From NCBI GenBank assembly GCA_030731625.1, contig JANQTQ010000129.1, positions 1,679 through 47,932 on the forward strand: a stretch of DNA of 46,254 nt, read 5' to 3'. Source of the stretch: Polaribacter sp. GTDB lineage: Bacteria; Bacteroidota; Bacteroidia; Flavobacteriales; Flavobacteriaceae. A program made the translations under genes and the position numbers. Each line of letters starts with the position of its first letter. The first letter of the stretch is position 1. Shown here piece by piece: positions 29,801 to 37,377 of the stretch. Below the pieces are notes generated by a model. The model did no database searches. It had not been told where the DNA came from and was given only the letters and a program-made list of their open reading frames with translations.

Positions 29801-30093
29801 TGAGTTAAAATAAACGCAACAGAATTTTGTCGCATTAATTTCATCAAGTTTTTTATTTCTTTAGGATCAATATCTATTTTGTTATCATACGCTTTAGACA
29901 TCATAAATTGAAATCCTTTTACAGACAACATGTTTGCAATAGGATGTTGTTGCGAATACAATTCGCGAATACAATCTGCACCTTTTTTTTGTACTTCAGA
30001 AAGCTCGACTTTTTGCTCAGTTGCAATTTCTTGCAACTTTTCTTGAAATTTAGTGTGATTGATACTATTTTGCAAATTGTGTTCCATAATCAA
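26842..30093 (-). CDS. Tri-domain glycerolipid enzyme: PlsB-like G3P acyltransferase + HAD-IB phosphatase + PlsC-like 1-acyl-G3P acyltransferase
   Basis: 1083 aa: acyltransferase 1 'THKTYLDTVVL' and 'NIEGTRSRTGK'; HAD 'AAFFDLDRTLINDFSAK' and 'ISAATRYQITPIA'; acyltransferase 2 'FNHQSSADFFII' and 'APEGTRSGSKTLGKFKKGAFHLA'. Confidence 0.88.
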   Translation of the reverse strand: MIMEHNLQNSINHTKFQEKLQEIATEQKVELSEVQKKGADCIRELYSQQHPIANMLSVKGFQFMMSKAYDNKIDIDPKEIKNLMKLMRQNSVAFILTHKTYLDTVVLVTTLARYGMPIPYTFGGINLAVPGFKQLGKNSGLIFIRRSFKEDQIYKAALRHYISCMIENGDHLTWNIEGTRSRTGKIVYPQMGILKYIMEGEKESTRNIKYVPVSIVYDLIPDVKEMTEEGKGVAKKSENIGSFINYFKKLGNQYGKAAIRFGEPVDAAAHQNAIIPDIEEDSYSDTNTLPRFAFELIHKANMITPVTTVSLVCNVLLNNFSLTKNEIEFSVLKLMNYIEQRKKDVLIERGKSIGASTQKALNLLQSSGIVQKNKAGYKTQYSLAASEFLSATYYANMASAHLYHRAFIEMALVKIKDEESSDRIVSFWNEIMRLRNLFKFEFFYTNKPKFSSEIEAELLLFDKNWRAIINDPKGDINNLLAKQEMFVSKGLILIYLEANKVVCHTLHSWDLEDEFSDEEFIELCLFKGKELHWQNRISRLDSVSKPFLISALRLAKNSKLTPNDKKIEFKELDIWMDFLDNLTERLRFLQKLELLNTKKLSSKKNEETETVPGADLDSVSEDVLEDEEGPHIAAFFDLDRTLINDFSAKQFLKTRLLSGKSTAKELLSQFATVLVYAAGNRDFEMLTKISALGVKGIKEKQFIDLGEEVYQDHLANTIYPEAINLIASHMEKGHQVVIISAATRYQITPIANELGIKDIFCTEMEVRKGKFTGVITEMCWQEGKARAGRSFAKTNNIDLSKSFFYTDSIDDYPLLEIVGKPIATNPDHKLAQLAFENDWKILRFKENKRKPLVNGLRTGLAAASLYPSALKGILKGTLSMSHKEGINATISGIGDLGTKLAGLDIVVKNKHNLEDHRPAVFCFNHQSSADFFIILKLLRKDVTGIAKKELEMTPFGPIFKAMGAIFIDRTNKKKALESMKNATEILKKGTSVAIAPEGTRSGSKTLGKFKKGAFHLAIKAGVPIVPIVIKNAYMAMPKGSKMFNPTHIEVVVLDPVDTSEWKPKNIDTYVEEVRNLFLKELEN

Positions 30094-31250
30094 CTAAAAA
30101 AAAGGTTTGTAAATTTTGAGATTCCTTTTTGTTCCCAAAATTTAGGGAAAAATAGAGATTCAACTTTTGTGAGAATTCCTTTAGGTTTTTTACCTGTAAT
30201 GTTTGTATTTAAAGAGTTCGCTACGGTTAATAAAACAGAAGCATTTGCACCCATACCACAATGACTTCCAAAAACTTCGATATTTTTTATGTCTTTTCTT
30301 AAAGTTTCTGCTTCCATACAATGCTTCCAAGGTAAAAGTCCGTCTGTTTTTGTGTAAATGCAGGTTACTGGTACATCCGGAATTTCTTCTAATTCTTTAA
30401 TAAATTTGTCATTTCTTTCACGTAATTTTCTTCCTCTTAAAAACTCCATCGATCTTACTAAAGGTGTTTTCATGTTTTTAACGCCCCAAACAGGAGAGCC
30501 AATTGTAATTAATTGTTCTACTTTATCAGGGTGTCTGTTGGCAATTATTTTAGCAAAAATTCCGCCGCCGCTCCAGCCAACAAGACTTACTTTTTCTTGA
30601 TGTTTTTCATAAATTTCATCGAGTTTTTCAATCAATTTTGGTAAAGATTTAGAGTTGATCATATTTACACCTAAATCCCATTTATAGGTTTTAAAACCAA
30701 CAGATCTTAAATAATGTCTTACAAAAGCCGTAGAATTATCGTTGCCAAGATAAGGTGGCATTAACAATACAGGTTTGTTTTTGCTTGCTTTGTGTTTTGG
30801 TATTAGCGGATAAATTCCGAACATGGATACCCATTCTATAACAGATCTTGTTTCTAATAATACATTAAATAGTGGCGGAGATTCTATTTGTTTATTAATT
30901 TCATCAACCTTGCTTTTAAACGTTTTTAAAACTTGAGCTGCAATTTCATTGGTACCTTTTTTGGTAGCTTCAATTTTGCTAATTCTTTCTAAAACAATAT
31001 TTAAAGTTACATAATCTCTATCAGGTCCAAAATCTTCGCAAACAGAAATGCATTCGTTTAATAAAACGGTTACGTCTTTTTTAATTAATTTACTATCATC
31101 AATAAGACCAATAATCATTTTTTCGAACGGATGTAGTTCAAATTTTTGAATCACTATTTCTTTTGATTGCTTTAATGTCATCCCTTTAGACATTGTAACT
31201 TTTAAGGCAAGATTTGTAAAGGATGTATAAAGTGTTTTATTGTTTTCCAT
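30090..31250 (-). CDS. Alpha/beta hydrolase, PhaC-like fold but Ser nucleophile
   Basis: 386 aa; 'PVLLMPPYLGNDNSTAFVRHYLRSVGFKTYKWDLG', nucleophile elbow 'VGWSGGGIFAKIIANRHPDKV'; overlaps the start of the downstream plsB-HAD-plsC ORF. Confidence 0.75.
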   Translation of the reverse strand: MENNKTLYTSFTNLALKVTMSKGMTLKQSKEIVIQKFELHPFEKMIIGLIDDSKLIKKDVTVLLNECISVCEDFGPDRDYVTLNIVLERISKIEATKKGTNEIAAQVLKTFKSKVDEINKQIESPPLFNVLLETRSVIEWVSMFGIYPLIPKHKASKNKPVLLMPPYLGNDNSTAFVRHYLRSVGFKTYKWDLGVNMINSKSLPKLIEKLDEIYEKHQEKVSLVGWSGGGIFAKIIANRHPDKVEQLITIGSPVWGVKNMKTPLVRSMEFLRGRKLRERNDKFIKELEEIPDVPVTCIYTKTDGLLPWKHCMEAETLRKDIKNIEVFGSHCGMGANASVLLTVANSLNTNITGKKPKGILTKVESLFFPKFWEQKGISKFTNLFFS

Positions 31251-31259
31251 TTGTTTAAT

Positions 31260-32195
31260 TTAGGCTTTAATGCTAGCATTTAACCAATTAATTACGTCTT
31301 GTTCAACCTCTTTTCTGTTGATTTCATGTAGCATTTCATGTCTGCCACCTTTATATATTTTAAGTGTTAGATTTTTAATGCCATTTTTTTCATAATTCTT
31401 TGCAACTTTTAGTACGCCTTTTCCCATTTCTCCTACAGGATCTTTATCACCCGAAAAAATTAAAATAGGCAACTCTTTTGGTGTGTTTTTAAAAGCTTTA
31501 GTTTCGTTAACTTTCTTAGTGCCTTTTAAAATATCTCTAAAAACACTTAAAGAAAAATCTTCTATCCTTAAAGGATCAGCTTCAAACAAATCAACCTGAT
31601 GTTCATCGCTACTAATCCAATCTACATTTGTTCTGTTGGGTTTAAATTTTTTATTAAATTGTGTAAAAAACAAGTTTTTAAGCAATTCATTACTTCTGTA
31701 TTTCCCATTTATTTGACCCAATATTTTTGCGCTAAAAAGACCAACGGAACCTAGTCCTTTCATAAAATTTGCCGTTCCGGATAAAATTAAAGCTTGTATA
31801 TCATCGCCATAAATGGTAACATATTCTCTACTTAACAAAGAGCCCATGCTATGACCAAACAAAATTATTTTTTTCTTCGGATGCTCTTTTTTGATAATTT
31901 CTGTAAGTTGACGCATATCATTTACAGCATCTAAAAAATAATCATCACCATCATAATATCCTAAATAATCATGATTTTTTACTGATTGACCATGAATTCT
32001 ATGATCATTTGCATACACTACAAAACCTTCATTTTGTAATTTTGTAGCTATTGATTGATATCTACCAGCATGTTCACCAACGCCATGCGCAATTTGTACA
32101 ATTCCTTTTACAGGCTTGTTTTTAGTTGATGGCCATTTGTAATAAAAAATGGTTTCATTATCAAAGGTTTGATATGTGCTGGTGGTAAAACTCAT
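31260..32195 (-). CDS. Monoacylglycerol-lipase-like alpha/beta hydrolase
   Basis: 311 aa; 'IVQIAHGVGEHAGRYQSIATKLQNEGFVVYANDHRIHGQS', 'ILFGHSMGSLLSREYV', 'IYKGGRHEMLHEINRKEV'. Confidence 0.88.
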   Translation of the reverse strand: MSFTTSTYQTFDNETIFYYKWPSTKNKPVKGIVQIAHGVGEHAGRYQSIATKLQNEGFVVYANDHRIHGQSVKNHDYLGYYDGDDYFLDAVNDMRQLTEIIKKEHPKKKIILFGHSMGSLLSREYVTIYGDDIQALILSGTANFMKGLGSVGLFSAKILGQINGKYRSNELLKNLFFTQFNKKFKPNRTNVDWISSDEHQVDLFEADPLRIEDFSLSVFRDILKGTKKVNETKAFKNTPKELPILIFSGDKDPVGEMGKGVLKVAKNYEKNGIKNLTLKIYKGGRHEMLHEINRKEVEQDVINWLNASIKA

Positions 32196-34030
32196 TAATT
32201 TTGCTCTAAAAATATAGTCAGAATTTGAGAAAATTTATCAATATTCTTTTTTGTCCCCGTAAACTTTAACCTTTCTTGAATTAGAGCTTCTGCTACAAAT
32301 AAATTCTTCTTATAAAGATTCATTAAATTGCTGTCATCAATCTCTATTTTCACTAAAGATTTTATTGTTTTTTTCTTTTTTACGGATACAGATTCTGATG
32401 AGATTTCTAATTGATAGTCTATTATTTCATCACCTAAATTAAGTTGAAAATCATAGCAGCCAATTAGTTGTTTTCTAAATATTTCATTCTCATTTAAAAA
32501 CTTTTTAAAAGAGCTAAAGAACACAGCGCTTTTAGTTTTTTGAGATTTTGTTGCTGTTTTTTGTTTGTCTTTTGCTAAAATAAGTACTTCTAATTCATTG
32601 GCAGATTCTCTAATATATCTAGAAAATTTATCAGCATCTGGCATCGTTTTAGCATCCGAAGTTGTGGTTATAGAAACCAATCCATTATAGCTAAACGCAG
32701 CGATTATCAAACCAAAACCATCTAAAACTGGTGTCAATCCAAAAATACCAACTACTTTATGTCCTTTTAAAAATAACGGGTTTTGCGGACCAGGAACATT
32801 GGTAATGGTCACATTAAATGGTGGTTTATGAAATTCCTTAATATTGTATCTTGTGTATAAACCTGCCGCTAAATTTGCCAATCCAAAAGGAACTGCATCT
32901 GCCATTTTTGATAAGGCTTTTGCGCCAACTGCTTTGTGTCTAGATTTTCCTAAATTAGTTTGTTCCTGAATATACTCTAATCGTTCTAAAGGATTTTTTA
33001 TATGCGTTGCTATTTTTACAAACATATTAGAAATCTGGTTATTCATTTTTTGTGCTTCGCCTTTTACACGGATAGAAATAGGCACATTGGCAACTAAAGG
33101 TTGCGTGGGTAATTTTTCTCGTTCTTCTAAATATCTTCTAATTGCACCAGCGCAAATTGCTAGTATTAAATCGTTAATACTAACATCCATAATTTTACGA
33201 AGATTGTTTATTCTGTCAAAAGACAAAATAGCGGTTCCCCAGGTTCTTTTTGGGGAAACCGATTCGTTAAAAATGGTTCTTGGTGTGGAGTAGTTGCTTT
33301 TAAGCGAAATTCTTTTAGGTCTAAGTTGATGATTCATTTTTACTTTTAGAAAAGTATAGGCCGTTTCGCCAATCAATTTAGGAACTTTTAAAGGGTTTTT
33401 AAAAAAATCATAGGTGCTTTTTATCAATAAACGTACTTCATCTGGCAAAGGTTCTGGTTCGTAAGGTTTTGGAGCTGCTGGTTTTTTGTCTTTGTTTTCC
33501 TCGTTATTATCAAATAAAATACTCATCAAGCTTACTCCAGAACTTCCGTCAATCATCACATGATGAATTTTAGAAACTATGGCAATAGATCCTTTTGGAA
33601 CTTGAGAAACTTCATCTAAACCTTCAATAAAATCAATAGTCCACAAAGGTCTTCTTAAATCTAACGGACTGCTAAAGATGGTAGAAGTCATTTCTCTTAG
33701 CGTTTTCCAATTGGCAGGATCTGGTAATTTTAGTCTGTTGATGTGTAAATCAATGTCAAAATTAGGATCGTCTACCCAATAAGGATAATCTAAATTTAAA
33801 GGCACGTGTAAAAGCTTCTTTCTAAATTTAGGAATTAAATGTAGCTTAGAAGCAACTATTTTTTTAAAATCATTAAATTCAATAGAACCTTCAACAATTG
33901 TTAAAGTTGCTATATGCATAGGGCTAGTTGGAGATTCTGCATATAAAAATGTTGCATCTTGTCCAGAAACTTGTTGTAATGAACTCTCTAAAACTTCTTG
34001 CAAAAGATCTTTAATTACCTTTTTAGCCAT
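32195..34030 (-). CDS. Wax ester synthase/diacylglycerol acyltransferase (WS/DGAT) with C-terminal SCP2-like extension
   Basis: 611 aa; catalytic 'KIHHVMIDGSSG' (HHxxxDG), 'FNVTITNVPGPQNPLFLKG'; last ~110 aa resemble an SCP2 sterol-carrier fold. Confidence 0.9.
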   Translation of the reverse strand: MAKKVIKDLLQEVLESSLQQVSGQDATFLYAESPTSPMHIATLTIVEGSIEFNDFKKIVASKLHLIPKFRKKLLHVPLNLDYPYWVDDPNFDIDLHINRLKLPDPANWKTLREMTSTIFSSPLDLRRPLWTIDFIEGLDEVSQVPKGSIAIVSKIHHVMIDGSSGVSLMSILFDNNEENKDKKPAAPKPYEPEPLPDEVRLLIKSTYDFFKNPLKVPKLIGETAYTFLKVKMNHQLRPKRISLKSNYSTPRTIFNESVSPKRTWGTAILSFDRINNLRKIMDVSINDLILAICAGAIRRYLEEREKLPTQPLVANVPISIRVKGEAQKMNNQISNMFVKIATHIKNPLERLEYIQEQTNLGKSRHKAVGAKALSKMADAVPFGLANLAAGLYTRYNIKEFHKPPFNVTITNVPGPQNPLFLKGHKVVGIFGLTPVLDGFGLIIAAFSYNGLVSITTTSDAKTMPDADKFSRYIRESANELEVLILAKDKQKTATKSQKTKSAVFFSSFKKFLNENEIFRKQLIGCYDFQLNLGDEIIDYQLEISSESVSVKKKKTIKSLVKIEIDDSNLMNLYKKNLFVAEALIQERLKFTGTKKNIDKFSQILTIFLEQN

Positions 34031-34095
34031 TATTTCTAAATTTAGATGCTCTTTTTGTTGCTAATGAAAGAGGGTATTATTTTTATAAGAAAATT

Positions 34096-34109
34096 TTGCA
34101 ACTCTGCAA
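34096..34109. promoter_or_regulatory. Candidate regulatory site upstream of WS/DGAT (TTGCA-ACTC-TGCAA)
   Basis: Inverted repeat that includes TTGCAACTC, the complement of the phasin-promoter GAGTTGCAA half-site. Confidence 0.3.
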
Positions 34110-34176
34110 GATAAATAATTTTAATTACATTTTCTAATAAGAATTGGTAGAGTTTTGACGGGAATAGTAGAAAAAA

Positions 34177-34207
34177 AAAGTCTCAAAATTGAATTTTGAG
34201 ACTTTTA
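34177..34207 (-). terminator. Terminator downstream of tRNA-Thr
   Basis: aaaagtctcaaaattgaattttgagactttt near-perfect palindrome, T-tract on the minus strand. Confidence 0.8.
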
Positions 34208-34214
34208 AAAATTG

Positions 34215-34288
34215 AGCCGATAGAGGGACTCGAACCCACGACCTGCTGATTACAAATCAGCTGCTCTAGCCAGCTGAGCTACATCGGC
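34215..34288 (-). tRNA. tRNA-Thr (anticodon TGT)
   Basis: Minus strand GCCGATGTAGCTCAGCTGGCTAGAGCAGCTGATTTGTAATCAGCAGGTCGTGGGTTCGAGTCCCTCTATCGGCT; cloverleaf, TGT anticodon, T-loop GGTTCGAGTCC; CCA not encoded. Confidence 0.95.
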
Positions 34289-34371
34289 TTTTATTTCGGT
34301 GCGCAAATTAAATACTATTATTGAAAACTACCAAAATAAAAATGAATTTTTTTCAAAAAAAATAGTAAAAA

Positions 34372-35673
34372 CTATTCTAAGGCTTCTTTATACACTTTTA
34401 AACAACGTTCTCTTGCCATTTTATGCTCTACTATTTGAGCAACATAGGTGAGTTCTTGAAACTCTGGCACCCATTTTTTGATGTATTCTAACTTTTTATC
34501 AAATTTTAAAATCTGAGTGGTTGGGTTAAAAATTCTAAAATATGGTGATGCATCAACGCCTGTTCCTGCAACCCATTGCCAATTACCAATATTACTAGCT
34601 TGCTCATAATCGTGCAGTTTTTCTGCAAAATACGCTTCTCCCCATCGCCAGTCTATTAGTAAATGTTTGCATAAAAAGCTACCAACTAGCATTCTAACGC
34701 GGTTATGCATAAATCCTGTTTCGTTTAATTCTCTCATGCCTGCATCCACCAAAGGATAACCTGTTTTTCCTTGGCACCAAGCGGCAAATTCTTGCTCATT
34801 ATTGCGCCATAAAATACGATCGTATTGTGGTTTAAAACTAGCTGTTGTGGTGTGCGGAAAATGCCATAAAATTTGCATAAAAAATTCGCGCCAAATTAAT
34901 TCCTTTAAAAAAGTGATATTGTTGCTTTCTGAAGCTTTTTCAACCATTTTTCTGATGCTCACTGTTCCGAAACGTAAATGAGTTCCTAGTTTTGATGTAC
35001 TATTTTGTGCAGGGAAATTTCTGGTTTCTTCATAAGTATCGATAATTGTAGGTGAAACTTTATAAGATTCAACGGCTATTGGCGATTTTGTAAAACCAAT
35101 ATCTGATAAGGATAAAAATTGTAGCCGTTCATTTTTGATGAAATTCTCTAACTTTTCTTCGGATGGAAAAAAGGAATTTCCTTTTAATTGAAACGCTTCT
35201 AACCATTTTTTTGAATACGGAGTATACACTTTATAAGGCGTTCCGTCTTGTTTTACAATTTCGTTACGCTCAAAAATTACTTGATCTTTAAAAGTTTTTA
35301 GGTTGCTTTTTATGGATCTTAAAAAGTTGGTAATTTCTAAATCTCTTTTGATGGCATACGGCTCGTAATCATGATTTGTAAAAACAGTATCTATGGTATA
35401 TTTTTCTGATAAATCTTTAAAAATAGCCATTGGTTTCCCGTGAAAAACAGACAATGAGCTATTTATTTTTAAAAGTTGATCGTTAATATTTTCTAATTCC
35501 CGATGAATAAATGAAACACGAGCATCCTCTTTTGGAAGTTTTTTTAGGATATCTTCATCAAAAATGAAAATAGGAAGTACTTTTTTATCCGAAGAAAGCG
35601 CGTGAAATAATCCACAATTATCATCTAAACGCAAATCTCGTCTAAACCAAAAAATATTGATTGCTGTTTTCAT
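34372..35673 (-). CDS. DNA photolyase (class I CPD-type, cryptochrome/photolyase family)
   Basis: 433 aa; 'INIFWFRRDLRLDDNCGLFHAL', 'CQGKTGYPLVDAGMRELNETGFMHNRVRM', 'NIGNWQWVAGTGVDASPYFRIFNP'. Confidence 0.93.
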   Translation of the reverse strand: MKTAINIFWFRRDLRLDDNCGLFHALSSDKKVLPIFIFDEDILKKLPKEDARVSFIHRELENINDQLLKINSSLSVFHGKPMAIFKDLSEKYTIDTVFTNHDYEPYAIKRDLEITNFLRSIKSNLKTFKDQVIFERNEIVKQDGTPYKVYTPYSKKWLEAFQLKGNSFFPSEEKLENFIKNERLQFLSLSDIGFTKSPIAVESYKVSPTIIDTYEETRNFPAQNSTSKLGTHLRFGTVSIRKMVEKASESNNITFLKELIWREFFMQILWHFPHTTTASFKPQYDRILWRNNEQEFAAWCQGKTGYPLVDAGMRELNETGFMHNRVRMLVGSFLCKHLLIDWRWGEAYFAEKLHDYEQASNIGNWQWVAGTGVDASPYFRIFNPTTQILKFDKKLEYIKKWVPEFQELTYVAQIVEHKMARERCLKVYKEALE

Positions 35674-35785
35674 GTTTTTTATTTTTTAGGTTGATTTGTA
35701 AAAATAAGAATGCCACAAATTCAAAAATTTTAAATCTTCAAAAAGATTTTGAACTCTTGAATTTATGGCAAATTGAATGTTTTTT

Positions 35786-36253
35786 TTATTTTTTATATTC
35801 TCCGAAGAGTTCTAATAATTTTTTTTGTCGGTATGCAAAAATTTCTTCTAATTTTGGTTTTACCAAAAAAGGATGCACCAATTGCCCTAAAATACCTAAC
35901 GGAACTTTATAGTCAATAATGTCTTCCATTTCTACGCCACCATCAATTTCTTTGATAAAATGTTTATGATGCCATAAGGCATAAGGGCCATACATTTGCT
36001 CATCTACAAAATACTTTTTGTGTTCTATATGTGTGATTCCTGAAACCCATTTTGTTTTAATTCCTAATAAAGGAGTCACAATATATTGTATAATTTGTCC
36101 GGTATATAAAGGTCTATCAATATCAGAAATAATATCGAAGCTCATATAATCTGGCGTAATTACTTTTAAATTTTTGGGGCTTGACAAAAAATCCCAAGCT
36201 TGGTCTAAAGTGATTGGTAATTTTTGTGTCCTTTGAAAGGTGTATATTTTCAT
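35786..36253 (-). CDS. SRPBCC family ligand-binding protein
   Basis: 155 aa; 'FQRTQKLPITLDQAWDFLSSPKNLKVITPDYMSFDI...GVEMEDIIDYKVPLG'. Confidence 0.85.
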   Translation of the reverse strand: MKIYTFQRTQKLPITLDQAWDFLSSPKNLKVITPDYMSFDIISDIDRPLYTGQIIQYIVTPLLGIKTKWVSGITHIEHKKYFVDEQMYGPYALWHHKHFIKEIDGGVEMEDIIDYKVPLGILGQLVHPFLVKPKLEEIFAYRQKKLLELFGEYKK

Positions 36254-36254
36254 C

Positions 36255-36716
36255 TTAATTATGTATTAAAATATAAAGATTCAAAGAAGTAGCAATGCAT
36301 AACCAAACCATATAAGGTAAAAGCAAAGACTTATAATTGCCTACTTTATCACTTAATTTAAAATAATAGATAAATAGTAACGAGGTTAATAAAAGAATGG
36401 AAATTAAAGCTAAAAATACAAAATGCTGATTAAAGAAAATATAGTTCCAACTTACGTTTAAAACAAACTGAAGGATGAAAATCAATTTCATTTTTAGAGA
36501 ACTATCTTCTGTAAAAAGTTTTCCTAAATAGATTGAAAAACAAATCATAATGGACGTCCATGCTATACCAAAAACATATCCTGGTGGTGTCCATGGAGCC
36601 TGACTTAAATTTGTGTACCAATCAGAAAGTGGACCATTATTCATTAACCAACTTCCAATAGCTAAACCTCCAAAATTGATTACTAAAAATAAGATAGTTA
36701 GTTGAAGTTTTTTCAT
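36255..36716 (-). CDS. tspO: TspO/MBR family protein
   Basis: 153 aa, 5 TM; 'YTNLSQAPWTPPGYVFGIAWTSIMICFSIYL', 'LNVSWNYIFF'. Confidence 0.93.
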   Translation of the reverse strand: MKKLQLTILFLVINFGGLAIGSWLMNNGPLSDWYTNLSQAPWTPPGYVFGIAWTSIMICFSIYLGKLFTEDSSLKMKLIFILQFVLNVSWNYIFFNQHFVFLALISILLLTSLLFIYYFKLSDKVGNYKSLLLPYMVWLCIATSLNLYILIHN

Positions 36717-36886
36717 TATTTTTTTTGAATTTCTTCTATTTTTTTAAGAATTTCATCTGCTTCAAAATACTTTTTATCGCTATCGCTTCTACTAACAGAT
36801 TGCAGTTTATAAGCTTCCTCCATTAATTTTTTATAAGCATCTTGTAGTTTTTCAACTTCAGATTTCTTTTTAAACAAATTAAACAT
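36716..36886 (-). CDS. Small Lacal_2735-like protein (56 aa), absent from the ORF track
   Basis: Hand translation: MFNLFKKKSEVEKLQDAYKKLMEEAYKLQSVSRSDSDKKYFEADEILKKIEEIQKK*; stop overlaps the tspO start (TAATG). Confidence 0.75.
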   Translation of the reverse strand: MFNLFKKKSEVEKLQDAYKKLMEEAYKLQSVSRSDSDKKYFEADEILKKIEEIQKK

Positions 36887-36891
36887 TTCTT

Positions 36892-37362
36892 TTATTTTAA
36901 GTGTTTTGTAATTTTTGAACTTAACGGACTCGTAATTGAGAAAAAATAATCAATTAAATGACCCTCTTGGTCAACAAAATATTTTTGAAAATTCCATTTT
37001 ACAGAAGAACTTTTTTTATCGTTCATTTCTTTATCGGTAAGCCAAGCGTATAAGGGATGTTGATCATCTCCTTTTACATCGATTTTTTCTGTCATTAAAA
37101 AAGAAACACCATAGTTTACTTCACAAAATTCTTGAATTTCATCTGCACTCCCAGGTTCTTGTTTTCCAAACTGATTGCAAGGAACGCCGATAACAACTAG
37201 GTTGTCTTTATAGGTTTCGCTTAAGGTTTCTAAGTCTTTATATTGAGGCGTAAATCCGCATTTTGAAGCAACATTTACAAAAAGTATAAATTTATTTTTA
37301 AAGTCAGATAATTTGATAGGTTTACCTTGTAAACTATCAATTTTTATGTCGTAAAGATTCAT
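36892..37362 (-). CDS. Glutathione peroxidase
   Basis: 156 aa; 'VNVASKCGFTPQYKDLETL', 'GVPCNQFGKQEPG', 'VKWNFQKYFVDQEG'. Confidence 0.94.
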   Translation of the reverse strand: MNLYDIKIDSLQGKPIKLSDFKNKFILFVNVASKCGFTPQYKDLETLSETYKDNLVVIGVPCNQFGKQEPGSADEIQEFCEVNYGVSFLMTEKIDVKGDDQHPLYAWLTDKEMNDKKSSSVKWNFQKYFVDQEGHLIDYFFSITSPLSSKITKHLK

Positions 37363-37377
37363 TTTTTTAGAATTTTG

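Noticed and set aside
29908-30264. 118-aa plus-strand ORF
   Set aside because: Antisense to two well-supported CDS, no domain signal.
30090-31250. PHA synthase (PhaC) call
   Set aside because: Nucleophile elbow has Ser (GWSGGG), not the PhaC Cys; no phaA/phaB nearby.
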